Assembly (NCBI GenBank): GCA_029532625.1
Contig: JARFXM010000002.1
Coordinates: forward strand, 558,001 to 622,000
Reading direction: 5' to 3'
DNA from: Lomentospora prolificans
Lineage: Eukaryota > Ascomycota > Sordariomycetes > Microascales > Microascaceae
Length of the DNA: 64,000 bases
The notes under the pieces were generated by a model. The model searched no databases. It was not told the origin of the DNA and saw only the letters and a program-made list of their open reading frames with translations. This document shows positions 1 to 10,555 of this stretch, in pieces. A program made the translations under genes and the position numbers. Position 1 is the stretch's first letter. Each line of letters begins with the position of its first letter.

Positions 1-1013
1 CACGGATGGTTTTAAAACCTTTTACCCATGTCCAAGTCATAGGGAACTTTCACAATGGAGATACTGCCCGCCTTTAACTGGCAGAACAACCAACATTTGA
101 CGGATTTGAAAAAGAACGAGCCAACAACCAGCGGAGCTTCCGGTTCTACGCCCGGCATGTAGGCGCCGGCCGGCAGCAATCGGCCCGGGCTCCTGGATGC
201 GCCTTTTTTTTCTGTTCGTGACGCCGAAGTACGAAGTAGCTCATCGTGGGCGCCACGAGGGAGGGGCGCTGAATGGCACTGGGGGGTGGGGGAGAGCCGA
301 AGGCTGCGTATTGAAGTCGAGATCACGGTTCGCGGTGGACACAGCGGTATATGTAGGAATGAATATAGGGACTCCTCTTGTTAATGCTACGGCTTTCGAC
401 CGTAGGAAAACCGAGGTCTGTAAAGGTCTGTAAAGGCCCGGCCGACCGTGTTAAGGGTTCCCATGTCGGTGGGTTCAGGTTGAGCGGAAACGCTAATCGA
501 TGGGGCCCGCCCGAGAAAGGCGTGGACACGCAATTCTGGCTTCCACATTCCGTCTAAAGCTATTAGGATTCAGCCAAAGAACCGACTTCCTTCCGCCTTT
601 TTAGCGTCGGCTTGGCTAGCTTGTAGGCTACTAAGAATATCTTTCCATCTAGCGCCAAACCTTGCTTGACGGCTTGTCTTCTAGTCCGCAGTAGTTATGC
701 AGCGTCTCCAGCTCATATCTGTAAGGACAACACTTCGTTCTACCCTCAACGGACAAGGCGGTGCGTACCGCGACACCCCAGGCTTGCTCCGCTGTTGATG
801 GAGGTAGAAAAGACTCGACCGGTTCATGACATACTCTACATGTCCATCTGCTGGAATATAAGCCTGCTGCATGCCACTACTCAAAGCCTTGTTTAAAAGC
901 TGCCCCCCCGGCTCGTTTTTACCTCCAACTCCATCGATTCGAATGCCTCCTCGTCTTATAGTCCACACACGTCAGGACTGACAATGCCACATGGAACCCT
1001 CTAATTCCACTAG
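1..1013. other. Left-edge spacer, no gene recognised
   Basis: Open frames here are short, overlap on both strands and match nothing I know. A 10-bp direct duplication (aggtctgtaa twice) sits at 414-433. I see no RNA gene. Confidence 0.5.
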
Positions 1014-1568
1014 TTAGTCACGTGCCATGACATGAAAAAGGGAAGCCTGAATGGAAAAGGAGCAAGGAACCCACCCGACGATGCCCAGCAGAATCATCGG
1101 AATCGCAAACGCCGTGCCTTCCACCGCGCTCTCTGGCGTAGAAACATCCGTGTTCACAGTGACGAGTCCTGATCTCTCCCAGTCGGTAAACGCCATCAAG
1201 ACGCATCCACCCACAATCAAGAAGATGGTGAACACGTGCAAGAATAGGAAGCAAATGGGCCGCATTTCCCTCATCCGATGGCGCGGGTCTCTCCTCGCCA
1301 ACAAGAGTACAGCCTCCACGATGCCAAATATGCTGACCCAGCAAGCCTAAATTCTTTCGTTAACACTTTAAGTCTCTTTTATCTTTGATGGTGGCTGGGG
1401 GAAGGGGCCTTGACTCACGGCGATAAAGGCGAGAACCAGTCGAATCGCATTCGACACTCTCATGGCGTTCCAAACCAACGTCCCCAGCGCTGCAAGCGAA
1501 AGCAGCACGCTGGCGATGTGCAGCGCCACTTGCACGAGGGCGACTACTGAGAATTCGCGGGCCACCAT
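1014..1568 (-). CDS. Small four-helix membrane protein (MARVEL-like architecture), hypothetical
   Basis: Two exons on the minus strand: 1568-1419 and 1346-1014. They are joined across a 72-nt intron with donor GTGAGT and acceptor TTTAG. The frame is phase 0 on both sides, giving 160 aa. The first exon starts at ATG (MVAREFSVV) and the last ends VMARD before a TAA. Four hydrophobic segments are visible, at about residues 6-33, 40-65, 80-104 and 128-152, with a basic Arg-rich loop (ARRDPRHRMREMR) between the second and third. Small size with four spans and a basic cytosolic loop resembles fungal MARVEL-type proteins, but that is topology only. I recognise no diagnostic motif, so the function is unknown; it probably resides in the plasma membrane or endomembranes. 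The next gene lies about 600 bp upstream on the same strand and is unrelated. Confidence 0.7.
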
Positions 1569-2172
1569 GTTGGTCTTGTTACCATCGGAGGCAAAGTGTC
1601 AGTGGTTCGATTCTGGTCCTCTCCACATTTCAGCGATGAAAGAAAAGTGGCGGATATTTCACGGAAACTTTTCACGGGGGAGGGACAACGAGACAAAGAG
1701 AAAAGGCTTGCGGGTTAAAAGAAGTCGGGTTTTCCATTTGATCGCTATTTGGCATCTGGCTAAATTGCGCTGTCACGAAGATCAGACGGCGCTCTGTGTT
1801 TGGTTGGTGATGGGTGTTTCGTAGATCTATTAATCCGCTGGATTAAGACGGATGATATTTCGGACGGGTTAAGCCACGGTAGAGGAATACTACCCCGGAA
1901 TTCCCTATTCGTGCTGACGTCCCGATATTCCGGGGATACATTGCAAAAATGAACAACTGGCATGATATTGAGTGATGACTTCGAAGATGCGAGATCAAGT
2001 ACGGTAGAATCATATGTAGGTGTGTGGTTGATATCTCGGCGATTAGGAATTAAGAAAAATAAACCGCAGATGCGTTCTAGTGACATCGATTATCTTTTAG
2101 TCGTAAACTCTTTTTCTTTGCGAAACGCCGACGGCACCCTTGGAAGTTCGTGTACCAGACAGTCTCTTAGGA
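1569..2172. other. Spacer between the membrane protein and the SDR gene
   Basis: This stretch holds the presumed promoter of the membrane-protein gene and the 3' end of the SDR transcript. Short overlapping frames only; nothing else supported. Confidence 0.5.
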
Positions 2173-2943
2173 TTAGTAGTGACCCTCGAAAGTATCCTCC
2201 TTGTTCTTGCCAACCTTGGCAACTGCCTCGGCGATGGGCAAGTCGCCGTCTCCTGGACCCAGCACGTCAAACGCAAGACCGATGGTATCCTTGTTCCTCA
2301 AGCAGGCAAGAATAACACCCGCAACATCCTCCCTGGGTATCTTCCCCTGCATTCCAACCTTTCCAGCACGAACTCTGCCCGTGCCCAGATCAGTCGAAAG
2401 TGTGCCTGGCCTGACAATGGTATACTCCAAACCGCGCTTCTTGTTTCCGGTGACAAGGTCCTTATCGGCATCCAGCTTCGCCTTGTAATACGTACCGATG
2501 GCTTTCCACGCACCATCGCTACTCTTGACATCCTCGGGCGTATACCAGTCCGGAACGGGCTTCGACTCACGGTCCCTGACATCTACCGCGCTCACCATGA
2601 TGAGCCGCTTGGGTTTGCCCGTTGTTGCGGCAGCGAATGCGTCAAACACCTTGACTGCGCCCTCGTGATCAACGGCCCTGGTGCGCTCGGCGCTCCCACC
2701 ACCAGCGCCAGCAGACCAGATGATGGCATCAGGCTGAGTGTGTTCGATAGTCGCTGTGATCTCTGTGATGAGGGACTTTTCAATGGACTGAACGATGGGG
2801 CTGGCGCCCAATTCCTTGAGCTCAGCCTCCTGGGCTGCGTTGCGGATAATGCTGTAGACGGTTGCGCCGGGCTCCGCGGAGAGAAGCTTTGTGAGGTGAC
2901 GGGCGACCTTGCCGTTGCCACCGAAAATGAGGGTAGTAGACAT
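2173..2943 (-). CDS. NAD(P)-binding atypical SDR / NmrA-like family protein
   Basis: Intronless reading frame of 256 aa beginning MSTTLIFGGNGKVARHL. The N-terminal beta strand followed by GGNGKVA (residues 8-14) is a GxxGxxA dinucleotide-binding turn of an atypical short-chain dehydrogenase. Later Rossmann landmarks are AIIWSAGAGGG after beta 4, RLIMVSAVDVRD (beta 5) and a YTIVRPGTL strand typical of the NAD(P)-binding_10/NmrA group. Length matches this family, which includes uncharacterised yeast proteins of the YMR090W type. The members are cytosolic; many act as redox sensors or reductases of unknown substrate, and nothing here identifies a substrate. The classical Tyr-x3-Lys pair is not clear: the candidate TYYKAKL has Tyr-x-x-Lys or Tyr-x-Lys spacing, so catalysis is uncertain. 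The 269-aa frame on the opposite strand is a shadow. Confidence 0.88.
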   Translation of the reverse strand: MSTTLIFGGNGKVARHLTKLLSAEPGATVYSIIRNAAQEAELKELGASPIVQSIEKSLITEITATIEHTQPDAIIWSAGAGGGSAERTRAVDHEGAVKVFDAFAAATTGKPKRLIMVSAVDVRDRESKPVPDWYTPEDVKSSDGAWKAIGTYYKAKLDADKDLVTGNKKRGLEYTIVRPGTLSTDLGTGRVRAGKVGMQGKIPREDVAGVILACLRNKDTIGLAFDVLGPGDGDLPIAEAVAKVGKNKEDTFEGHY

Positions 2944-5242
2944 GGTTAAACGAGGTGGGATTGGCTATCGACGTTTGTCCAATGGGTTGTTTCCGTATTA
3001 ATTGAGAGCCCTGTGGACCGTCTCCAAATCTTGTGGTTCGGTGGTGGTGATTAGCTTCGTTGTGTTCTCTCAAGGTTCTGGTTCGACTACTGCGGATAGA
3101 TGATGTGGTCGATTAGGGGCGAGGAAAAGCTGTTGTGAAGTTGTGAACGTCGAGAGAGCTCAGCAGCATGCAACTATGAGGCTTGCACGCAGGGCGACTT
3201 CCCTCGTACTTTAGCACATCAACAGCAGCTGCAGCGGCGACCATGACGTCTACTCCACTGAAACTCCGCTGCTGAGAGCTTCATGATCGAGTGTCCTGAC
3301 AATCTTACGTCATTGGAAATCACGCAGCGTGTGTGGGGCCGCAAAGGGATGTGCAATCATGGCCGGGGTTTACGCACCTGTGTCCCTTATATCCGTTCCT
3401 GACGGTCTGGTATCTCCATTCTGGCTCATCGTGATACCAGTGGGATTAGTCATCGAGAAGCACCTGAAATTCGAGGCCGATGGCGGAGGCCGCCTCGATG
3501 CTCAGACCACTGCCAGCGAGAGAAAAATGGATAATGGCCCCATAGCGGCAAGGCGACAAGTTTATTTTCGATTTCTTTCATTTTTATTTTATTTTTTTTT
3601 TTTTCCCGGGGTCCCTCAATGGCCATTCCCGAGTGGGGTGGCGACACGTCCAACGCCTGGCCGTATCCTCGGGAAAGTCCACATGCAAGCCCCTCGCATC
3701 GGGACAAAACATAAAGGAATGGTGCCATTTTTACCAGAGATGGCAAATTCGCGGCGCTCGTCGATTTAGAAACGCAGGAATCGATTCACGCCTATTGGAC
3801 ACCGGTTTGCCCTCTCTACGTTTGGTCGCACAGAAGCGAAGTGTAGCCTCAGCCCTGAGACAATTGTCACGCTCGATTTGTGAGAACCGGGGCTCCAGCC
3901 TGTGTGTGTTAACACCGAATGCGACAGCGCGTGCCGTCGTGGGCAGTCGGACTCGGAAGTAGAAGGCTAAGATCCACGGATGTTATAATCCGCCCGCCAA
4001 TTGATGCGATGCTTTCCCGCATCTTACAGGCTCCCGAGGTCGTGGGATGAAGTGCCATCTTTACTGGCTTACTTGAAGTGGCAGGCCTCACCACCCTCCT
4101 GTTGGGCCTTGCATGCAGATTCCCTTTCGCTCGTCGAGATCTACCAATAACCTGTTCCCTTGGACCGCTGGCATCGACACGCTCAGGACGGCACAGGCTT
4201 CGGGTGGAGCGTCCGTGCCCGTGGCTGCTCCGCCGAGCGGCTTTCCCCTCATATTCAAAATGGAGCTTGTTGGTCTGTCAGACTCCGCCGTAGCTCCCCC
4301 AAAACCTTTCAATACTAGAAATATGGCAGGAGCGAGGGAAGCGCGCATTTCAGGATGACTATTCAATACAATGAGGAGCAAAGAGAAATGGCGGCGGGAA
4401 TTACCCGGGGGAGCGGCAAACGGCATTTCGATTTTCGGGAACTACGGCGAAAGCCTGGAGTTGTGTTATCTTAGTTGCGTCCGGGTCAGTTGTGTTCTGG
4501 GAGGATACTACGGAGAGTGTGAATTACTTGGGGTTCTCCACCCCGCTAAACTGTGACCCGGGTTAGCGCTGGAATGGCCTCGCCTGGCTAGCCAAGCCAG
4601 CTGGCGACGACGCCAACCAAGGCCTGTCTCAGCATGGCGACCCGGCATCTGCCTATTTGCACCAAATATTCGCAGCTCCGCGGAGTTATCAAAATCACAA
4701 CAGCTCAGGATTGTCCCTTGACCACCGTTATTGATGCCACCAAACGGCCCTGGACTGTGGAGCTTACAGTTCCTATTACCATATAATTTCTTCCGACGTA
4801 AACCTTTTTTATTCCCGAGGGCCTCGTTGGAATGGCAACTTTCGGTAAACCTTGGGAATCCCGACCGAAAAAGAACACTTAAACCTTCCCCGACGCCACA
4901 ATGCTGGCCCAGCCCCTTCTTAAACACAGTCCTTCCCTTTATGCCAGCGGTAGACTCTTTTCTGGCTAGAGGTTCAACAATCAAAGTCTACCATTGGACC
5001 CTAGGTCAAGACCCCCGGTCTCGTCTCGTCCGTCGCTGTTGTCCTTCAACCGCGCTCCATCCTCCGGCACCGCAAAGGCAATCGAGACAGCAGATATTCG
5101 CCGAAAAGACCCGAAAGACCCTCTGGCTCCGATTTTTCTACCCCACTGGCCACCGACGGGCCTTCCGAAATCAGTTTCGGCACGGATTATCATGGGTTGC
5201 CCGTCCACCGCTCCGTATCCCACCTCTTAATAGTCCTCCATC
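2944..5242. other. Spacer upstream of the SDR and HPP genes
   Basis: About 2.3 kb with no supported gene. It must hold the promoters of the minus-strand SDR gene and the plus-strand HPP gene. An imperfect palindrome of the CTGGCTAGCC type lies near 4583-4606 and a T tract near 3591-3604. The ORFs are short and low in protein character. Confidence 0.5.
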
Positions 5243-6304
5243 ATGCACCGCGTCCCATCTCGACCTCCGCCTTCCATCGTAGGAACTCCAATTCGCGGCG
5301 TCACCTGCAGTACTTCCTCTCCTAGCTCCTCCAAGAGTTCCATCACGCCCTTACCACCGAAGAGGTCCCACAGTTACCTTAGCGGACATGTAGGCGCAGC
5401 GACAAGGGTGGATGAGGAGAAGAAGCATGGGTTTGAGGATGAGGACCCTCCCCATATCTCTCGGTGTGCTCATCACCCGGAGAATCACCCCCATGTGGAA
5501 GAGGACGTTGGGTTTTTGACTCGGTTACACGACAAACTTCCTTATGCAGTGTCCCACTTTCTAGGCCACCGGAAGAAGCCCCATATACCCATCCATCCAT
5601 TTCTGGGTTTGTTCTGGGCATTCTTGGGTATCATGTGTGCCATAGTCTTGATTGCGGTAGTGACGCAGCACATTCCCATGTTCTACAATAATGGAGCCCC
5701 CGTGATTGTAGCTAGCTTCGTAAGTTTGCGTCACATCTTTTCTGAGTTCTTCGCCCGAGCTTCTTAAGCCAGACATACCTCTCTAGATAAGAGCTAAGCT
5801 AATCGACGAATTGTGAAGGGTGCCGCCGCCGTCCTAGAATTCCAGGCAATCGAATCACCATTTGCCCAGCCCAGGAATGTCTTCTGCTCGCAAATTATTG
5901 CCTCTATCCTGGGCGTTTGCATATCCAAGCTCTTGGGCATGGCGCCGAACTACATGGCCGTCCGCTTCGTTGGGGGTGCCCTTGCATGCGCCATCGCCAC
6001 GGTCGTCATGGGTATCACCGGCACCGTTCACCCCCCAGCCGGTGCCACGGCTCTCATTGCTGTCGTGGATGAGGGCACTATTGAACTTGGCTGGCATTTT
6101 ATCCCGCTCGTGCTGCTCAGTTCTGTTCTTATGTTCATCATCGCCCTTTTTATTAATAACCTTCAGAAACGGTACCCGGTGTACTGGTGGTCACCGAACA
6201 AAGAGACAAAGAATGCAACTCCCAGAAAGGAGGCGTCGAATTTCTGCAGTCCATCCGCATTAGAGTCCGGTCAAGTTTCTCATACACCGAGATCACGTTA
6301 TTGA
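5243..6304 (+). CDS. HPP-family integral membrane protein
   Basis: Two exons, 5243-5719 and 5819-6304, join in phase 0 across a 99-nt intron (donor GTAAGT, GCTAAGCTAA branch region, acceptor AAG). The product is 320 aa. Its N-terminal ~115 residues are hydrophilic, Ser/Pro- and His-rich and probably cytosolic. The HPP domain follows: a first span (PFLGLFWAFLGIMCAIVLIA, about 120-139), then APVIVASFGAAAVLEF across the splice junction, FAQPRNV, a small-residue-rich helix, the signature GTVHPPAGATALIAV, and a last span LVLLSSVLMFIIALFINNL. The charged tail ends HTPRSRY. In cyanobacteria and plant plastids some HPP proteins are nitrite transporters; fungal members are uncharacterised, so transport is inference. 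The reading frame is intact and family-typical in length. Confidence 0.9.
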
Positions 6305-8374
6305 TATACAGGTGGTGAAGGGAAAAATCAACAAAATAGATTTTGGATGATTTGGGTTTTCCAGTCCATGAAGGGGTACACGCCTCCCAAAGCCACAGCT
6401 TCTCAAATCATACACCACATAGATGCGTTGGCACGATTAGAACAATAAATAGAGGAAGGAAAGGGAAAGATAGAACAAAAGGGAATATTGCATGGTTGCC
6501 TCACCTTGGTGACGTGATCGGGGTACAAGATACATAGACGCAGTTCGCTGGTATTACTCGCATAGGATGGGCGCGCCCTGGCACAGCACGCCCGCTACAT
6601 GGTCCATCCCTCTAGATGGGTTTAATGAATAAAATGAATATGAACAAAATTACACAATTTGTCAGCTCATTTTTCTCCGTTTAGATATACTTCGTTCCAT
6701 CTTGGGCGAATCTGACCCATCCCCTGGTTGTTATCACTACCACCTTGACCAGTATCGTGATCTTGGTGATCCAGCCTCATCTAACAACTGCGCATGACGA
6801 CAGCTACAAGAATCGAATACTGTGCATACATGTACGCTGTAAGTATTGGACCCCAGATCCGGTATATTGTGGACCCGGGATCTGCGTTCCCTATATGGCT
6901 GGTTCCCGTCGAGGAACGTGTATCTGAGCGATGGGCCGCTAGGTGGAACGGTTGTCCTACGCAAGGTAGGCGAGAAGGCCTCCTTTCCGACTTCGTCTTC
7001 AGCTGTTTGTCGTCGATGGGCGCAATATGATGGAGCCAAGTTGCCTCAGGTTCACTCGAGGAGCCTTGATTTGGGGACGTCGCGGGTCTTAAGTTCGCAG
7101 CCATCCCTTCATCATCCTCGCCGGCCATATCAGCCCCCCACACAGAGCCAACCAAATCTTTACGTCGAGTGCCTCCTTTCTCAGCCGCTTGGGAAGGCGA
7201 GAATACCTCGAATCCTGGATTTAGCCTTATTTCAGGCCTTCCAAGGGAACTTCGGACAGGGGCAGGACTCCGGGGCCGATGTTCGCCTCCATGTGGCACC
7301 ATGAGTGTCGATGAGCCATTATGAGTCATTCTCACTCATATTTATGAGGGGCCGCACAAACTTGTGCGCTGAGCTGTGGCGAGGCGGTCAGGGACTTTTG
7401 GAGCTTTCTTTTCGGACACTTGTGAGTGGTCCAGGCGAGACTATAGCGATGGAGATAGACTTGTTGGGTGGATTTGCTTCCAAGGCTGTTTTGTCATAGG
7501 GCTACTATATTCTCAGACATCCGCAACTGCTTTTCTGGGTTGCTAGTGTCTCGAGAGGCTCTTTCTGATTGGAGATTGGCCTTCCATTATCTGTTCTCGA
7601 GCGCGGCCTCGCCTAGCTGGCCACTTGCTAAATGTCTCACAGGGGCTGAGACGCCTCTCGCAAGTTGAGCTGGGAGCGGCTGACCATCATGAACCCGGCA
7701 AGGGCGGAACCATTGCGCGTTTTCCGCACTTTAACGACAATAATCAAACACTCCAGAGTACGCTGCTGGCAATCACTTTTGAGTCCAACCTCCCACCCAA
7801 TTGCCTTCCAGACGCGAACTCAGCACGGACACGCTCATCGCGGGGCGTCTTGCACGTCTCTTTCCATCTTGTCTTTCCGCCAAATAGTCAACAGTACGTG
7901 GTACTGTAGTCAGCCCCAGGGTTTCACCCGTAACCACAACTGCGATTCACGAGAGGATCTCAACTGTTTCGCACCACCGCATGATATCGCGATGCCCTAA
8001 AAATCTCATATATCCCTCCCGCCTCGAAAGTGAAAGTACCATTAAAGAGACACAGTAACGTTTGGCCGAAAGGGGCCATACAATTCCCGCAATGGGCAAT
8101 GTGCGTGCCAGAGCCTTGTTTGTTTTGGCAAAGTAATAACCTCACTCCGATTAATCCAAAATATAGTCGTCTAATTATACAATTATGAAGCCCCAATCCC
8201 CGAAGCGCCTCTTGAGGGATATTAGAGAAAGAAATACAACAAAGCATGCATGCGCTGCGTGATTTTATTCTCACGACGCCCGGTGTGTGCCAAAACGAAG
8301 GATACCGAGATAGCCAAAATGCTATTCTTCTCGGGAAGGGGCCTGGAATCTCCCTAGTCCGGAACATCCCCTCT
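6305..8374. other. Spacer between HPP gene and laccase 3' end
   Basis: About 2 kb of convergent intergenic sequence (3' UTRs of HPP and of the oxidase). No frame here looks like protein and no repeat family was recognised. Confidence 0.5.
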
Positions 8375-10555
8375 TCATACTTTCACATCACACCCAGACC
8401 CTGATATGGATCCCTCATCGCCGTCAGGGCCATCAGCACCATCAGCGTCGTCGGCACCATCAACGCTATCAGAACCGTCAGCGCCGTCGGCACCATCATC
8501 TCCATCGGCACTATCCTCACCGTGCGTGCCATCACTGTCTTCCTCTCCGTTATTTACGTTGGCATCGTTGTCAACGCCACAGAGTCCGTTGTTCCATTGG
8601 GCACTAGAGCAAGCCAGGAGTTAGCCAAACCATTCCTACAAAAGGGAATTGAATTCATTCGAAAGCTACTTACCCTCTAGTAGGGACCTGGTGCGGATCG
8701 GTGGCGCCTGCCAGATCAAAATGATCGGCCGTGTTGCCCGCGGCATTGCCCTTAGTAGGATAGCACTGCTCCTGGCAGATCTCAAAGTGGGATTTGGGAA
8801 TGTTTCGGATCATCTTCTGGACCTCGAATGGAGACTCGATGAAAGTTGCCACGAGACCCATGGGCACGTGCCACTCAAGGTGGCAGTGGAAGAGCCAGAC
8901 GCCGGGGTTATCGGCACGGAATCGGATGCGGGCGGAGCTGACACTGTTCACGTCTATGGTATCGCGGCGGAGAGGGGAGGAGGCGAGCTCCTCATCCCAG
9001 GCGTTGAAGGAGCCGGCGTTTGCCGCGAGGCGGTTAATGACCTGGAAGTGGTGGCCGTGGAGATGGAAGGGATGGTGACCGGGTGTAAGGTTGTTCAGGA
9101 TGATTTCGATGACTTGGCCGCGCTCAATAACATGAGGGTTGACTTGGCCGTAGACCTCGGGGCTCGAGGCGTCTTCGCCAACGCTGAGGGCGGTATAGAG
9201 GGTGGGAGTTTTCTGGCTGACATAGGAGACATTGTTTAAGAAAGCGCTGGCTCCTTTATTAGCAAGGAGCGAGGGTACAACTGGCTCATTTTGGGGACGG
9301 AGCTCACCGAGGGATACCCTGGTCATCAAGGCCCAAGCGGAAATCCATAGTGATCTGTTGGTCAGGCTCTCCAAGAAGAGGCTCCTCGTCATAAGGCTAG
9401 AGTAGTCACTCATGTTACCTCTTCGCTCTCATAGTTATTATCACGGAAGAGGACTTACCTCCAACCACATATCATCGAAGATGTTGAACTGGTTGACAAT
9501 TGTTTGCCCGGGAACCTCGAAGCTAGAGTCGTACTCGATGCATCCAGTAGCGTTAATATTGAACCCGATCTGAGGACTAGGCGTGTGGTAGTCAGGGTTG
9601 AGGTCGAAGACAGCGTTGATGGCGTAGTTCGACTCAGCACAGTCCCTAGCCTCGACAATAACCGAGTATCGCTGACCGGCAGTGAGGTAGATTTGCTCAG
9701 CATCGGCAGGCTGAGTGTATATGCCATCAACCTCCACAATGGTGAGTACATGGTCGTCGATGGAGAAGATAACGCCGGCGAGAGCGGACACGTTGATGAT
9801 GCGGAACTTGTACTTCTTGCCGGGCGCGAACTTGTAGGTGGAGCCTTGCCCGTCGTTTATAAGGCCAGACTTAGGCAAGGGTGGGCGAGCCTGGACATTG
9901 CTGATCTCGAAGAGCTGTTCGAGCAAGACAGGGGTCTGGTCATGGTACCAATCTGTTCACATTATATTTAGCAATTTGCATCGCCAAGGTTTTATACGGG
10001 CTTCATCCTTACCGGAGAGAGTGAGGGTGTACTCCTCGTCGAAGTCTCGATTGAACGGATCGCCGCGATCGTGCACGATCAAGGGGGCTCGAAGTCCATC
10101 CGAATACTGGGCACCAATATGCGCATGGTACCAGTACGTTCCCGGCTGTTTCACATAGAACTCGTAGGTGAAGCTGCGGCCAGGAGGAATCGGGCACTGA
10201 GAGACTTGAGAAGCGCCATCCATATGGGTGGTTCCCTCCTGATACATACCATGCCAGTGAAGGCTGGTACTCTGGTTTCCGAGGCTGTTGGTGACGTGAA
10301 TGACGACCTTGTCGCCGATGTCGACGTGTAGGGGAGGGCAAGGCCATTCACCATTTATGCCTGTATGCCAAATAATCAGCAACGTGAAAGCGAATAGGGA
10401 CATACTGGAGGCAAAAGGACACTTCACATACCAATGACAGGACGCGCGACACCGTCAGGCGACGCGTTCACCCAGCCAATATCCCAGGTCTTTGTGACTA
10501 CTCCAGCCAAAGCGCTCGAAGCGAAGGTCGCAAGAAGGCCTAACGACCAGAGCAT
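8375..10555 (-). CDS. Secreted multicopper oxidase, laccase of the Fet3/Abr1-like group, with Asp-Gly C-terminal tail
   Basis: Six exons: 10555-10432, 10360-10013, 9952-9459, 9396-9308, 9246-8674, 8603-8375; all introns are 60-71 nt and frame-consistent, giving 618 aa. A signal peptide (MLWSLGLLATFASSALAG) leads. All four copper motifs are intact: HWHG (76-79), YWYHAH (117-122), HPFHLHGHH (410-418) and HCHLEWH (472-478). Cys473 is the type 1 ligand and Leu483 sits at the axial position. Three cupredoxin domains are expected to oxidise phenolics or metals outside the cell using O2. MDGASQVSQCPIPPG and the late GNAAGNTADHFDL resemble Fet3/Abr1-type enzymes rather than classical Melanocarpus-type laccases. 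Instead of a Fet3 transmembrane anchor, exon 6 encodes about 55 Asp/Gly/Ala-rich residues ending SGSGCDVKV. No pigment gene or iron permease is adjacent, so the substrate is unknown. For intron 4 only the CCAG acceptor keeps frame. Confidence 0.9.
8400..8545 (-). repeat. Triplet-based repeat encoding the Asp-Gly tail of the oxidase
   Basis: Within exon 6 of the oxidase, GAT/GAC-GGN-GCN style units repeat irregularly on the minus strand and translate to runs such as DGADGADGSDSVDGADDADG. Read on the plus strand it gives a spurious Ser-Pro-Ala repeat frame. Unit lengths are multiples of 3 (mostly 9 nt), so slippage keeps frame. Confidence 0.7.

Noticed and set aside
2140..2949. 269-aa plus-strand frame
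   Set aside because: Exact antisense of the SDR gene; its sequence has no family features while the minus strand has a clear Rossmann fold.
3329..3769. 146-aa plus-strand frame
   Set aside because: Contains a T tract translated as FYFFFF and resembles no family; intergenic noise more likely.
8406..8624. Plus-strand Ser-Pro-Ala repeat protein
   Set aside because: It is the shadow of the Asp-Gly tail exon of the oxidase; the minus strand continues the oxidase in frame with proper splice sites.
8649..9239. 196-aa plus-strand frame
   Set aside because: Antisense of oxidase exon 5, which carries the copper motifs.
10361..10431. Second in-frame ATG start for the oxidase inside intron 1
   Set aside because: Would drop the signal peptide and the family's N-terminal strand; splicing from the upstream exon gives a complete protein.
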